Positions 29,726-37,934 of a DNA stretch of 40,218 nt are shown one piece after another. Origin of the DNA: a virus; the IMG/VR virus record IMGVR_UViG_3300034102_003213, positions 1 through 40,218 of that record; one strand, 5' to 3'. Under the pieces are notes generated by a model. It had not been told where the DNA came from and searched no databases. It saw only the letters and a program-made list of their open reading frames with translations. Numbering within the stretch: the first letter of the stretch is position 1; each line of letters starts with the position of its first letter. The position numbers and the translations under genes are program-made.

Positions 29726-29947
29726 ATGGCCCAACAAGAATTCGAAAGCGATGTTAGTTATTTGGTGCGTCCGTTGTTGAACGACAACGAACACGCAGGA
29801 TTTTTTAGTGACACTGGCACATTGTTTGCCGCCTGTTCAGAAGAAACTGCTCGCAGTATTTTCCACACATTGAGCCGTAAATTTGGAGTGGGGAAAGTTC
29901 AAATCAACGGTCCTATCAATGGCGAATATGCTTACGATTTTGTTTAA
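29726..29947 (+). CDS. Small hypothetical early protein
   Basis: A 73-aa acidic soluble protein starting MAQQEFESDVSYLVRPLLND and ending GPINGEYAYDFV. It has a dedicated strong promoter and an AAAAGGAGC site. No family is recognised. Confidence 0.85.
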   Translation: MAQQEFESDVSYLVRPLLNDNEHAGFFSDTGTLFAACSEETARSIFHTLSRKFGVGKVQINGPINGEYAYDFV

Positions 29948-29952
29948 ATCGG

Positions 29953-29981
29953 TTGATCAATAATTCCCAATCTGCTATACT
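29953..29981 (+). promoter_or_regulatory. Sigma70-type early promoter
   Basis: TTGATC, 17-base spacer, TATACT preceded by TGC. The leader is nearly identical to the one at 29689. Confidence 0.85.
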
Positions 29982-30011
29982 ATGGACATATTAACGCAAA
30001 AGGAGCCCCAA

Positions 30012-30338
30012 ATGGTTGCACTAGACAATATTGAATCTGTTCACAACACTGCCATTGCCGCCGCACAACGAGCCGAAGCAGACTTTCGTGCTCAACATGG
30101 CGAGCCTGGCTACTGTGGTTTTGCCTGGGTACATGTGAGTGAAAAAGCTTCAACCAAATTGGGCCGTGCGCTGAAAGAAGTGGGTTTCCGCAAGAGCTAC
30201 CATGGCGGCCTAGATCTGTGGAACCCCGGCGGTTCAGGCACCCAAAGCATGGATATCAAAGAAGCAGGTGCTCAGGCCTATGCTGACGTTCTGCGCCAAT
30301 ATGGCATCCAAGCATACATGAGCTCACGTGCCGATTGA
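30012..30338 (+). CDS. Conserved phage hypothetical protein
   Basis: A 108-aa soluble protein. The start is the ATG after AAAAGGAGCCCCAA. It contains PGYCGFAWVHVSEKAST and GFRKSYHGGLDLWNPGGSGT, a Cys/Trp/Gly-rich core seen in hypothetical proteins of many phages, and a C-terminal helix EAGAQAYADVLRQYGIQAYM. No function is known. Its stop lies within the spacer of the promoter at 30335. Confidence 0.85.
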   Translation: MVALDNIESVHNTAIAAAQRAEADFRAQHGEPGYCGFAWVHVSEKASTKLGRALKEVGFRKSYHGGLDLWNPGGSGTQSMDIKEAGAQAYADVLRQYGIQAYMSSRAD

Positions 30339-30363
30339 CCAATAAATCTCAATCTGCTATAAT
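30335..30363 (+). promoter_or_regulatory. Sigma70-type promoter, leaderless
   Basis: TTGACC, 17-base spacer, TGCTATAAT. The ATG at 30370 is six bases past the -10 box, the same spacing as at uvdE. Confidence 0.9.
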
Positions 30364-30369
30364 TACATC

Positions 30370-30522
30370 ATGAAGACACTAAGTTTTACGATTGAACTAC
30401 CTCGCCAGCGCCGACGTGCGGTGGAGTTGTACTCACGAGACACTCCGTTCAAACCCAAAGCAGAGAAGTCACGTGTGGCGTACAATCGCAAGACCAAACA
30501 TCCCAAACGTGATGAACATTAA
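30370..30522 (+). CDS. Small basic protein, 50 aa, leaderless
   Basis: A 50-aa protein starting MKTLSFTIELPRQRRRAVEL, followed by a PFKPKAEKSRVAYNRKTKHP stretch. Very basic, with RNA-binding-like composition. It has a perfect-spacing promoter and no ribosome-binding site. The next lipoprotein gene starts inside its last codons. Function unknown. Confidence 0.75.
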   Translation: MKTLSFTIELPRQRRRAVELYSRDTPFKPKAEKSRVAYNRKTKHPKRDEH

Positions 30523-30766
30523 ACATCTAGCACTTGTTGTGGCCCTAGTTACTCTCACAGGTTGCATGACCCCAAAAACATCACCACCCATTGAAGTGGC
30601 CATGATGCCCGACGACTGTCGCAACCGAGACGCAATCATAAACTGGCTGTCACAACAGGCCGCTATCCCTCAACAACGATTGGAATCAGATGAAAACTTT
30701 CAAAGACATCGCAGACAAATTCGCGCTAAAATTTGGAATATGCGTTATGTTTGTCAGCCTGTGTAG
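30512..30766 (+). CDS. Small lipoprotein
   Basis: An 84-aa protein with a lipoprotein signal (MNIKHLALVVALVTLTGC, Cys 18). The mature part has DDCRNRDAIINWLSQQAA and ends NMRYVCQPV, so two cysteines could form one disulfide. It starts 11 bases inside the 30370 gene and overlaps the next lipoprotein gene by 77 bases in another frame. It shares a D-C...R-Y-x-C layout with that next protein. Function unknown; an envelope role is likely. Confidence 0.8.
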   Translation: MNIKHLALVVALVTLTGCMTPKTSPPIEVAMMPDDCRNRDAIINWLSQQAAIPQQRLESDENFQRHRRQIRAKIWNMRYVCQPV

Positions 30767-30989
30767 TGGCTGCGCCACAGGCACACCCAGTCGCACTGCC
30801 ATGAGCCTAGATGACTTGGAGTACTTTCAATATGATTGTAAAAGATCTGGACAACAAATAGCCATGCTAAACAGCATGCGGCGCACTGCTGATGACCAGT
30901 TGTTCAGTTTGAGCGGGTGGACTGGAGAAGACAAAAAAAGACATTGGTTAATTAACTGGCACATTCGTTATTTGAGAGATTACTGCTAA
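30690..30989 (+). CDS. Second small lipoprotein, overlapping the first
   Basis: A 99-aa protein whose N-terminus has a signal with lipobox (GICVMFVSLCSGC). The mature part carries YDCKRSGQQIAMLNSMRRTA and ends IRYLRDYC, again two cysteines in the same places as the previous lipoprotein. The gene starts 77 bases inside the first one, so the two C- and N-terminal coding regions overlap. The pair may be duplicated and diverged copies. The TAATG overlap with the next gene shows operon structure. Confidence 0.78.
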   Translation: MKTFKDIADKFALKFGICVMFVSLCSGCATGTPSRTAMSLDDLEYFQYDCKRSGQQIAMLNSMRRTADDQLFSLSGWTGEDKKRHWLINWHIRYLRDYC

Positions 30990-31552
30990 TGAAAACGTCC
31001 CTAATTGCCCTATGCTTGGTACCTGTGTTAGCAGTGGCTCAACAATGTGTACTGCAAGAAAAAACTGTCAGCCGAGGCACAGTGGTCATTGCAGAACGCA
31101 CTGATGTTCGTGCAGAAGTTGTGCCTGGTTTTTCAGGTGGGCGCAAGTGCATGGTAAACTTTAGAGCCAGGATTGGCGCCGAATGGCACACTGCCTTTGG
31201 TGAACATGAATGGCCAGGAGACCGTCCTAGAGATGAAGCCTGTGCTGTGGCTGTAAAACGAGCTGAAGATGCTGTACGTGAACGAGTGGGTCGCAGTCAG
31301 GTCATGAGCGAAAAGATGCTGGTGTGTAGAGACAATCCAGACTTGGAAACCATGCGACAAACCAATCCGGGCACTGTGGGCAACCTAGCACAGTTCCGAC
31401 CACACCCAGACCGTCCAAGAGAGTTTTGGCATAACGGTGCTCCGTGTAGATACTTTTTGGATAGTGCTTTGGTTCAAAATGACATTCGAACGTTTGAAGG
31501 CGTGATATGCAAAATTCATGATTCAAAATGGGTAGTGGTAGACAAATTTTGA
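30989..31552 (+). CDS. Exported cysteine-containing protein
   Basis: A 187-aa protein with a signal peptide (MKTSLIALCLVPVLAVAQ), overlapping the preceding stop by one base. The mature part has several cysteines (QQCVLQEKTV, GRKCMVNFRARIGAEWHTAF, DEACAVAVKRAEDAVRERVG, LVCRDNPD, APCRYFLD, VICKIHD), suggesting disulfides in the periplasm. No family is recognised. It completes a run of three exported proteins. Confidence 0.82.
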   Translation: MKTSLIALCLVPVLAVAQQCVLQEKTVSRGTVVIAERTDVRAEVVPGFSGGRKCMVNFRARIGAEWHTAFGEHEWPGDRPRDEACAVAVKRAEDAVRERVGRSQVMSEKMLVCRDNPDLETMRQTNPGTVGNLAQFRPHPDRPREFWHNGAPCRYFLDSALVQNDIRTFEGVICKIHDSKWVVVDKF

Positions 31553-31581
31553 TTGACCAATATTTGTTTTTGTGTTAAACT
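31553..31581 (+). promoter_or_regulatory. Weak sigma70-type promoter
   Basis: TTGACC, 17-base spacer, TAAACT. The -10 box is poorer than in the other early promoters. Leader of about 25 bases to the lipoprotein ATG. Confidence 0.6.
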
Positions 31582-31609
31582 TGTGTTATCTTAACTCTGT
31601 GAGATTTGT

Positions 31610-32185
31610 ATGAAAAAACTTTTTATTATATTGCCCATTGTGGCTGTGATGGCGGCTTGTAGTTCCAACAAGGATCCGTACGAAAAGCGAGCTGTGGAAG
31701 AACGCGAACGCCGCGAAGCGCAGGTCAGTAAGTCCATTGACCAAGCACCCAAATGGATGACTGAACTGCCAGTCTCGTCCAGTGCTGTGTACGCCAATGG
31801 CACCGCAGTCAGTGGTGATTTTAGCATGGCAGACAACAAGGCCAAGATGTTTGCATTTGGCAAAATTTGCGTGGCAGCCGGTGGCAAGATCAGCCAACAA
31901 GGCAGAATCTTCATGCAAGATCAAGGCGAGGCCAATTTTGAAACCAGCGAGTTGGCTATCAAGAGCATGTGTCCTAGCGTGGATGTTACTGGCGTAGAAG
32001 TTAAAGAAATCAAACGCATAGCCGAAGGCAGTCGCTATCGCACTTATGTGTTGGTTGCTTTGCCCACAGGCGATGCCAATGCCCTGCAAAAACGTAAAGA
32101 TCAGCTAAATCTGCAAAACAAAGCCGCTATACGCAGTGATCAGGCATTCCGCGAAATGGATGCCACAGATCGCAAGCCACAATAA
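31610..32185 (+). CDS. LPP20-like lipoprotein
   Basis: A 191-aa protein with a lipoprotein signal (MKKLFIILPIVAVMAACSSN, Cys 17). A charged helical segment (EKRAVEERERREAQVSKSID) is followed by KWMTELPVSSSAVYANGTAV and ADNKAKMFAFGKICVAAGGK, then YRTYVLVALPTGDANA. This order (W-M/P, G-x-A, A-x-x-x-A, T-Y-V-L-V) is that of LPP20-type outer-membrane lipoproteins. Together with the three exported proteins upstream it makes an envelope-directed cluster. A terminator follows. Confidence 0.82.
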   Translation: MKKLFIILPIVAVMAACSSNKDPYEKRAVEERERREAQVSKSIDQAPKWMTELPVSSSAVYANGTAVSGDFSMADNKAKMFAFGKICVAAGGKISQQGRIFMQDQGEANFETSELAIKSMCPSVDVTGVEVKEIKRIAEGSRYRTYVLVALPTGDANALQKRKDQLNLQNKAAIRSDQAFREMDATDRKPQ

Positions 32186-32191
32186 ACGGCG

Positions 32192-32199
32192 TATAAATA
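32192..32199 (+). promoter_or_regulatory. Exact T4 late promoter box TATAAATA
   Basis: TATAAATA matches the T4 late consensus in full. It lies just before the terminator hairpin and 37 bases before the ClpP-like ATG. Confidence 0.6.
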
Positions 32200-32222
32200 A
32201 AGGCAGCTTCGGCTGCCTTTTC
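32199..32222 (+). terminator. Hairpin with UUCG tetraloop
   Basis: AAAGGCAGC and GCTGCCTTT form a 9-bp stem closed by TTCG, followed by TCC. It ends the lipoprotein transcript, but also lies in the leader of the late promoter at 32192. Confidence 0.85.
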
Positions 32223-32235
32223 CTACATCCAAATT

Positions 32236-32811
32236 ATGACCACCGATAACTCCCTTCAAATTGAGCAGACACACAGCCAAGCCTTGGCTGACGCAGGAAT
32301 GTATGTTTTCATGGGTGAAGTCGATGATGACAATATCAAACCCATAATTGAGTGGATTTTGCACGAGAACTTTGTGGCAAAGAAAAAACGCAAAGAACTC
32401 TTGCTGATGATTTGCTCAGAAGGCGGGGACATGAGTTCGGCATTTGCCTTGATTGATGTCATGCGCAGTTCGCTTATTCCAATCAAGGCTGTGGGTCTGG
32501 GGCAAATTGCCAGTGCCGGATTGTTGATCTTTTTGGCAGGAACACCGGGACGTAGAACTCTTACTCCCAATACATCAATCATGAGTCACCAGTATGCCTG
32601 GGGAAGTGATGGTAAACATCATGAGTTGCTGGCTACAATTAAAGAGTTTGAACTCACACAAAAACGCATGGTACAACATTATATAGATTGTACAGGTCTA
32701 AACGAAGACCAAATCAAGCAACATCTGTTGCCACCGCATGATGTTTATTTGGGTGCGGATGATGCCTTGCGTTTGGGCATCTGTGACCACATCAGCCAAC
32801 TGACTCGTTAA
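32236..32811 (+). CDS. ClpP-like serine protease, divergent copy
   Basis: A 191-aa ClpP-fold protein. Catalytic residues are present: S93 in GLGQIASAGLLIF, H118 in SIMSHQYAWG and D169 in PPHDVYLGADDA. The sequence is far from the canonical copy at 34440 and lacks its GQAASMG signature, so it may be a regulatory or substrate-specialised subunit that forms mixed rings, as ClpR/ClpP pairs do in cyanobacteria (inference). No ribosome-binding site is seen in the 15 bases before the ATG. It converges on the gene ending at 32808, overlapping by four bases. Confidence 0.9.
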   Translation: MTTDNSLQIEQTHSQALADAGMYVFMGEVDDDNIKPIIEWILHENFVAKKKRKELLLMICSEGGDMSSAFALIDVMRSSLIPIKAVGLGQIASAGLLIFLAGTPGRRTLTPNTSIMSHQYAWGSDGKHHELLATIKEFELTQKRMVQHYIDCTGLNEDQIKQHLLPPHDVYLGADDALRLGICDHISQLTR

Positions 32812-34388
32812 TTACGTCTACGGTCTCTGCCCAACACTTCAGCAGTCACTTGAGGTTGTGCTGGGTTTCTGGCGGTTTTTACACCCGGACCAGTCAATCT
32901 ACTAGTTGGTTCTACAGCCGGTGCAACAGCAGGTGCCACTGGTGGCGCGGCCCCTCTTGGAACCAACTGTGGGAATTGACGTTCTAGAGCAGGAATAATT
33001 TGCTCTTTTGGTGTTTTGTTAGCTATCATGTTCAACGTAGACTTTGCAATTTGCGCTATTAACTTTTGATTGCTAATGCCACGTCTGCCTGCCAATGTCA
33101 TGACCCAATCAGACAACGCAGAATTGAATGTTGAAGCTGCTATAGGATTTTTTCCCTTGGACAACTGTGTCAATCCTTGTCGAGCCGCGTCACCACCAAA
33201 TGATGTTTGTTGAACTCCAATCTGAGGATATACTGATCTAACAGGATCTTTTGTGGCACTAATGTAAGGAGTACTGGCATGGAATCTCAATCCTTGTGCC
33301 AACAATTGTTCTGCATCATTGTAGTATATGAATATTTTGCTGTTCAAGTTAAGATAGAGCACTCCATCGTCTTCTTTTTTGCTCATGTAATAATTGAAAC
33401 TGGCCTGGCTCCATTGTTGTGCAGCCGATCCGCTGTCGCCAGTTTCTATGGCAGTCATAATGCCATTTATATTTTTTTTCAATCTTGTGGCATACTCTTT
33501 TCTACTGCCTTTGGTATTGCCAAATATGAGTGATATACACTGTTGAAGCAGTGCTAGAAATTTATCACTGTCTGCTGGAGAAAGAAGTTTGTTGAAGTCT
33601 ATGGCCTGGTTCAAGTTCATGCCACTGCCGGACAATTTGCGTTTGAGATTTTTGTATGCTTTGTGGGATTTCACAAAATTATTCAAGGTCACTGCGGCTG
33701 CTTCAAATCCTTCTGCTGGTCTAACTTCTTGATCTCCAAATCTAGCAGCACCGCCCATTTCGGTTTTTAATTCTACTTGGTAAACTTTACCACCTGACTT
33801 GATTTGTAAGTCACCCTTTTTAGATCCGCTGTCCTCGTCATTGTCTTGTTTTGAACTTTTACCTGCCACAGTAATACTTTTGCTCAGTACGTTCAATCCA
33901 AATTCGCCTCGTCCCATGCCCAGTTCCTGGATCATCATAACTTCGTCGACAAATTCTTTTGTGACTGGATTTTCAGTATAACCAGTGAATACTACGGGAA
34001 AGTCAACTTTTTCATTGCTCAGCAGGGCCTGGGTGTTGACCAAACGATCGCTTTTCCAAGTATTGAAAAAATCAGCACGTTGCAACGGTGTGGCACCAAC
34101 TTCTTCCATGATGTTCATTGCTAGTCTTGCCAGAACTTTTTTGGCATCTTGCACAGCTTGATCTTGTACGGCTTCAATTTCTTTACTGATTGATCCCATT
34201 CTTCCACCATGTGAAATATGAGACAGCAGATCTTCAATTTCTTTGAGAGCTTTTGCAGTAGCAGGGTCGTCTGGAAGATCCTTGATTCTTCTAGAAATCA
34301 CGTCTTTCATGCCTTCAAGTTCAGGGGCAAATTGAGCGTTGACTTCTTCAGTCAGTATGTTGTCGAGTAAATTGAGTAGATCACGCAT
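32808..34388 (-). CDS. Large protein with PD-(D/E)XK-nuclease-like pattern
   Basis: A 526-aa soluble protein. Around residues 160-210 it reads [13 protein letters not shown] (E162), KKGDLQI (D193) and [20 protein letters not shown] (E206, K208). This E...D...E-x-K order is the active-site pattern of PD-(D/E)XK nucleases. The N-terminal 100 residues are helical; the last 60 are Pro/Ala-rich and disordered. I know similar long proteins from marine T4-like phages but not their function. A DNA-processing or head-completion nuclease is a reasonable guess. It lies between the two ClpP genes, divergent from the second. Confidence 0.8.
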   Translation of the reverse strand: MRDLLNLLDNILTEEVNAQFAPELEGMKDVISRRIKDLPDDPATAKALKEIEDLLSHISHGGRMGSISKEIEAVQDQAVQDAKKVLARLAMNIMEEVGATPLQRADFFNTWKSDRLVNTQALLSNEKVDFPVVFTGYTENPVTKEFVDEVMMIQELGMGRGEFGLNVLSKSITVAGKSSKQDNDEDSGSKKGDLQIKSGGKVYQVELKTEMGGAARFGDQEVRPAEGFEAAAVTLNNFVKSHKAYKNLKRKLSGSGMNLNQAIDFNKLLSPADSDKFLALLQQCISLIFGNTKGSRKEYATRLKKNINGIMTAIETGDSGSAAQQWSQASFNYYMSKKEDDGVLYLNLNSKIFIYYNDAEQLLAQGLRFHASTPYISATKDPVRSVYPQIGVQQTSFGGDAARQGLTQLSKGKNPIAASTFNSALSDWVMTLAGRRGISNQKLIAQIAKSTLNMIANKTPKEQIIPALERQFPQLVPRGAAPPVAPAVAPAVEPTSRLTGPGVKTARNPAQPQVTAEVLGRDRRRN

Positions 34389-34416
34389 TGTTTTTTTCCA
34401 AGAATAATGCTATACT
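34388..34416 (+). promoter_or_regulatory. Sigma70-type promoter with extended -10 for clpP
   Basis: TTGTTT, 17-base spacer, TGCTATACT. The -35 box begins at the start codon of the opposite-strand gene. Confidence 0.65.
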
Positions 34417-34439
34417 TATGCAATCAACCAGGAGACCCC

Positions 34440-35030
34440 ATGTCAAATCTAGTGCCAATTGTTATCGAAAACACTTCCCGAGGCGAACGCAGTTACGACC
34501 TTTACAGCAGACTGTTAAAAGATCGTGTGATCATGCTGGACGGAGAAGTTACCCAACACACAGCCAGTTTAATCTGTGCGCAGTTATTGTTTTTAGAAAG
34601 TGACAATCCTGACAAAGCCATCAGTTTGTACATCAACTCACCGGGCGGATCAGTCACAGCCGGTATGGCCATTTACGATACCATGAATTTTATCCGGCCT
34701 GCAATCCATACCATTGTGATGGGGCAAGCTGCCAGCATGGGGTCATTGTTGGCCACAGCTGGAGACAAGGGCAATCGTTATATTCTGCCAAATGCACGCC
34801 ACATGATTCACCAACCCCTAGGCGGCGCATCAGGACAGGCAACAGATGTTGAAATCCAAGCACGAGAACTATTGCGTTGGAAAAAAGTTCTAACAGAAAT
34901 TTATGTCAAACACACTGGCAAGAGCTACGTCGAACTTGAATCAGACATGGAACGTGACTTCTTTATGACTGCTGAAGAAGCTGTTAAATACGGTCTCGCT
35001 GACAAAGTTCTAACCACTCGTGACACTTAA
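34440..35030 (+). CDS. clpP: ATP-dependent Clp protease proteolytic subunit
   Basis: ClpP is the ring-shaped peptidase partnered with ClpX or ClpA. The 196-aa protein is canonical: S99 in [12 protein letters not shown]124 in HMIHQPLGG and D173 in [11 protein letters not shown]. The N-terminus [20 protein letters not shown] is standard. The start at MSNLVP is preceded by CCAGGAGACCCC; the open frame upstream would begin within the promoter. It overlaps the radical SAM gene by 11 bases. With ClpX, ClpS and a second ClpP in the same window, it could form a phage-controlled protease. Confidence 0.97.
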   Translation: MSNLVPIVIENTSRGERSYDLYSRLLKDRVIMLDGEVTQHTASLICAQLLFLESDNPDKAISLYINSPGGSVTAGMAIYDTMNFIRPAIHTIVMGQAASMGSLLATAGDKGNRYILPNARHMIHQPLGGASGQATDVEIQARELLRWKKVLTEIYVKHTGKSYVELESDMERDFFMTAEEAVKYGLADKVLTTRDT

Positions 35031-36291
35031 ACAAAACTTCTGTTCCAGCCCTTGGTTCCACATGCGAATCAACAACGCTGGGCATTATGAATACTGCCGC
35101 TGGGCTGACAAGAGCCAACGCACTCACGCTCCGCATATTCAGGCAGTTTCGCCACAGGAGTTTTTTCAACAGCACATGACACCCATTCGCCAACAGCTAC
35201 TGGCTGGAGAACAACCTCAAGGCTGTGGTGAATGTGCTGTGATGGAACAGAATAATAAGGTTAGTGGTCGCCAAAAACAACTGCTCAAAGTTGGGGTGCG
35301 TGTGGAACAATTTGAAAAAACTCTAGTCAGCTCGCCCTGGGTAGAAACGTTTAAATCTGCAGAGTTTACACAGTTTCCGCAGGACTGGCAAATTGATCTT
35401 GGCAACTACTGTAATTCTGCTTGTGTGTTTTGCGAACCAGGCTCTAGTTCAAGATTAGCTACTGAATGGAAACAATTAGGCTTTATTGATCAGTTGCCGT
35501 TGCCTAACTGGACTGATGACCCTGAGTTAGTAAACAAGTTTATTCATACTCTGGAACAAAGTTCGCACATACAATATTTACATTTCATTGGCGGCGAAAC
35601 TTTAATCACGCCTGCGTTTAAAACCATACTTCGGGCTCTTATACGAGCTGGCTTGAATCGCACAGCCACCATTGGATTTACTACCAATCTAACTGTGTGG
35701 GATTCTCAAGTGATTGACTTGTTGACTCAATTCCACAGTGTGAATCTTGGCATGAGCGTGGAGTCATTTGAGATTGTGAATGACTATGTGCGGTGGCCCA
35801 GCAAGTTGCCTGTGGTGTTGGAAAATTTGGATCGCTGGCAAGAATTAGCTGCTCAACAGGCCTGGTTGCTACAGTTGAGAACCACCCCAACATTGTTAAC
35901 TATAGGCAGTTTATTGTCTGTTTATGACTATGCTTGGACGCGAAAGATCAGTGTGGAAAGTTGTAATTTTTTAACTGAACCAGCATTCATGCGTCCGTCT
36001 GTGTTACCGCCGAGCTATCGATCATCTGTCATTTATCACATGCAATTGTGGTTAGACCAACATCCAGTATCAGGCAACACTGTGCTCAACATCCGAGACC
36101 CTAATGTTTCACAGTTACAAAATCACCAAGACCTACAAAGTTATGTGAACTATTTAGAAAACATGCCAGATGAAAGCAATCGATTGCCTGACCTAGTAAT
36201 ATTTTTAAAACGGCTTGAAGCCAGTCGTGGCAACTCAATTTTAACTTATCTACCCGAATATGAAGAACTTTTTAAATCTGCTGGCTACTGA
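35020..36291 (+). CDS. Radical SAM protein with twitch-like N-terminus
   Basis: A 423-aa protein. The radical SAM cluster motif is CNSACVFC (C131, C135, C138), and [13 protein letters not shown] is the following GGE motif that holds SAM. The N-terminus has [20 protein letters not shown] and [11 protein letters not shown], cysteine pairs as in SPASM/twitch auxiliary-cluster regions, placed before the core instead of after it. Such proteins occur in marine phages and glycan-modifying clusters, with unknown substrate. It overlaps clpP by 11 bases and the next gene by 32. Confidence 0.9.
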   Translation: MTLKQNFCSSPWFHMRINNAGHYEYCRWADKSQRTHAPHIQAVSPQEFFQQHMTPIRQQLLAGEQPQGCGECAVMEQNNKVSGRQKQLLKVGVRVEQFEKTLVSSPWVETFKSAEFTQFPQDWQIDLGNYCNSACVFCEPGSSSRLATEWKQLGFIDQLPLPNWTDDPELVNKFIHTLEQSSHIQYLHFIGGETLITPAFKTILRALIRAGLNRTATIGFTTNLTVWDSQVIDLLTQFHSVNLGMSVESFEIVNDYVRWPSKLPVVLENLDRWQELAAQQAWLLQLRTTPTLLTIGSLLSVYDYAWTRKISVESCNFLTEPAFMRPSVLPPSYRSSVIYHMQLWLDQHPVSGNTVLNIRDPNVSQLQNHQDLQSYVNYLENMPDESNRLPDLVIFLKRLEASRGNSILTYLPEYEELFKSAGY

Positions 36292-36508
36292 ACAGCACTT
36301 AGCAGTTTCATTAAACAACACAACTTATTCAGTTGGTTGGGACATGCCAATGGAATTTGGTGCCAATGACTGTGTCACAGTAGATGGAATAGAAATACTT
36401 CCCAAGTATCAGCATCTAGCAGTTGACGGAAAACTAACTATCTCTAAACCTTTTTACCAATGGTATCACCAGGTATCAGGTCAGGGATGGTTGATAATGC
36501 CTCAATAG
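36260..36508 (+). CDS. Small hypothetical protein
   Basis: An 82-aa protein starting 32 bases inside the radical SAM gene. It contains TTYSVGWDMPMEFGANDCVT, KYQHLAVDGKLTIS and YQWYHQVSGQGW. It may be a partner of the radical SAM enzyme because of the overlap, but no family is recognised. Its 3' end overlaps the convergent 34-aa ORF by seven bases. Confidence 0.7.
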   Translation: MKNFLNLLATEQHLAVSLNNTTYSVGWDMPMEFGANDCVTVDGIEILPKYQHLAVDGKLTISKPFYQWYHQVSGQGWLIMPQ

Positions 36509-36606
36509 TACCAAGTGCGGCTGCCGCGGCTGAGACGATATTCATGAATTATATTGCCCCAAGCTACCAAGTATTCAAATACGTTTTTAAAAAAATTAGC
36601 AATCAT
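36502..36606 (-). CDS. Tiny protein, 34 aa, coupled to the DUF3563-like gene
   Basis: The ORF starts with ATGA overlapping the stop of the gene at 36603. It encodes MIANFFKNVFEYLVAWGNII followed by a basic, aromatic end (HEYRLSRGSRTWYY). Short proteins with a YxxR/Y-rich end are often found next to DUF3563 genes. Small but supported by the tight coupling. Confidence 0.6.
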   Translation of the reverse strand: MIANFFKNVFEYLVAWGNIIHEYRLSRGSRTWYY

Positions 36607-36770
36607 ATCCACCCCTTGAATTCTCGGTTGAAATCTCTTTCAAATCGTTCAACATCAAATACGTCACATGGACGTTTACCGGCAATGTATCTTTCTAGTC
36701 GAGATTGGTATCCCGAGTCTGGAAACATCTCGGCCAAGCGTTCTAACAATCGTGTCATCATTTCTGACAT
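36603..36770 (-). CDS. DUF3563-like small protein
   Basis: A 55-aa protein starting MSEMMTRLLERLAEMFPDSG and containing SRLERYIAGKRPCDVFDVER. The R-L-x-x-Y-[IL]-A...D...V-E-R pattern resembles DUF3563. The start was set at the ATG after GAAGGAGAAAACC; the frame is open nine codons upstream but a late promoter element occupies that part. It is coupled to the 34-aa gene downstream. Function unknown. Confidence 0.75.
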   Translation of the reverse strand: MSEMMTRLLERLAEMFPDSGYQSRLERYIAGKRPCDVFDVERFERDFNREFKGWI

Positions 36771-36787
36771 GGTTTTCTCCTTCTCAG

Positions 36788-36793
36788 TATTTA
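36788..36793 (-). promoter_or_regulatory. T4-late-like promoter element for DUF3563-like operon
   Basis: Minus-strand TAAATA in GGTAAATACTGAG, 18 bases before the ATG, followed by GAAGGAG. Confidence 0.6.
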
Positions 36794-36837
36794 CCATGAG
36801 AGATAAAATAGTCAGTAGAAACCATGAGATTTAGATC

Positions 36838-37911
36838 ATGAAAATTAGATTGATAGGCCAACGTAATAGTTTTGGAATTGGTGTTCACTACACCAATTTT
36901 GCTGACGCATTGCAAAAACTTTCACACTGGGGTGTGTTGGTAGAAGAAATCTCTTTTGAAGATCAAGACGTATTACTAGCGGCAGCAGCCAGTAGCAAGT
37001 CTGATGACATTAACATTTGCTTTGTGAGCATACCGTTACAAAATCATTTTCGTGGAACCAATATACAGTGGGTGGTGTTTGAAAGCACACGAGTTCCGCC
37101 CAATGTAATGAGTACCATGCTCACAGCTGATGTGGTTTGGGTGCCCAGCGCATGGGGTCGAGGGATATTGATACAAAACGGTCTTGACCCAGCACGTTGC
37201 GATGTGGTGCCCGAAGGTGTGGATACTGATCAATTCCATCCTTGGCATCCACTTGTAAATGATGGTGTTTTTCGTTACTTGCTGACTGGCAAATACGAGC
37301 ACAGAAAAAGCATAACTGAAACCATAGATGCATGGGCACAAGTGTTTGGCAATAACAGTTCTGTAGAGTTGTCAATCAAAACCAATCACATCATGAATCA
37401 TGAGCAAAACAAACAAAAAATTACTGAACATGTACGCAGACTCGGTCTGACCAATGTAAACATCTGGTACGGCGATCTATCACTGTCAGACCTATCGTTG
37501 TTGTATCAACGCCACAATGTGTTTGTGTTGCCCACCAAAGGCGAAGGTTGGGGACTGCCCCTAATAGAAGCCGCGGCAGCAGGCTTACCAATTGTGACCA
37601 CAATGTGGAGCGGCAACACAGAGTTCCTCCGCCCAATCAAGAGCAGTGTGGTGCCTGTGGAGTATGACATAGTGCCTGTTGACTGTCCAGAGTATCAGTC
37701 CTTCTACCCCACAGAAGACAAGGACTGGGGAACGTGGGCCCAGCCCAGGCCGCAGAGTATTGCCCAAGCATTACTATATGTCTGTGACTTTTTTCCGGAG
37801 TTAAAATCACATGCTGTGGCCAATAGTGATATCATCCGCAGAGATTTTTCGTGGACACAATCTGCAAACACCGCCATGAAAATGTTGCAAAAACGAGGTC
37901 TGCTAAAGTAA
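36838..37911 (+). CDS. GT4-family glycosyltransferase
   Basis: A 357-aa GT-B enzyme that transfers a sugar from a nucleotide donor. The N-terminal domain starts MKIRLIGQRNSFGIGVHYTN. The acceptor/hinge segment is CDVVPEGVDTDQFHP, and the donor-binding motif FVLPTKGEGWGLPLIEAAAA has the E-x(7)-E pattern of GT4 enzymes (E in GEGW and E in LIEA). The target is probably a surface glycan or a phage protein. No ribosome-binding site is strong. It ends with a terminator and is followed by early promoters. Confidence 0.92.
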   Translation: MKIRLIGQRNSFGIGVHYTNFADALQKLSHWGVLVEEISFEDQDVLLAAAASSKSDDINICFVSIPLQNHFRGTNIQWVVFESTRVPPNVMSTMLTADVVWVPSAWGRGILIQNGLDPARCDVVPEGVDTDQFHPWHPLVNDGVFRYLLTGKYEHRKSITETIDAWAQVFGNNSSVELSIKTNHIMNHEQNKQKITEHVRRLGLTNVNIWYGDLSLSDLSLLYQRHNVFVLPTKGEGWGLPLIEAAAAGLPIVTTMWSGNTEFLRPIKSSVVPVEYDIVPVDCPEYQSFYPTEDKDWGTWAQPRPQSIAQALLYVCDFFPELKSHAVANSDIIRRDFSWTQSANTAMKMLQKRGLLK

Positions 37912-37931
37912 TACTCAAGTACTAGTTTTTT
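37903..37931 (+). terminator. Terminator after the glycosyltransferase
   Basis: CTA-AGTA pairs with TACT-AG around the stop codon, followed by TTTTTT. It shares 16 bases (AAGTAATACTCAAGTA) with the phasin stop region. Confidence 0.65.
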
Positions 37932-37934
37932 CGG

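Noticed and set aside
30512-30989. Rz/Rz1 spanin pair
   Set aside because: The overlap of two small genes with a lipoprotein resembles Rz/Rz1, but both proteins are lipoproteins, neither has an N-terminal inner-membrane helix with coiled coil, and no endolysin lies nearby.
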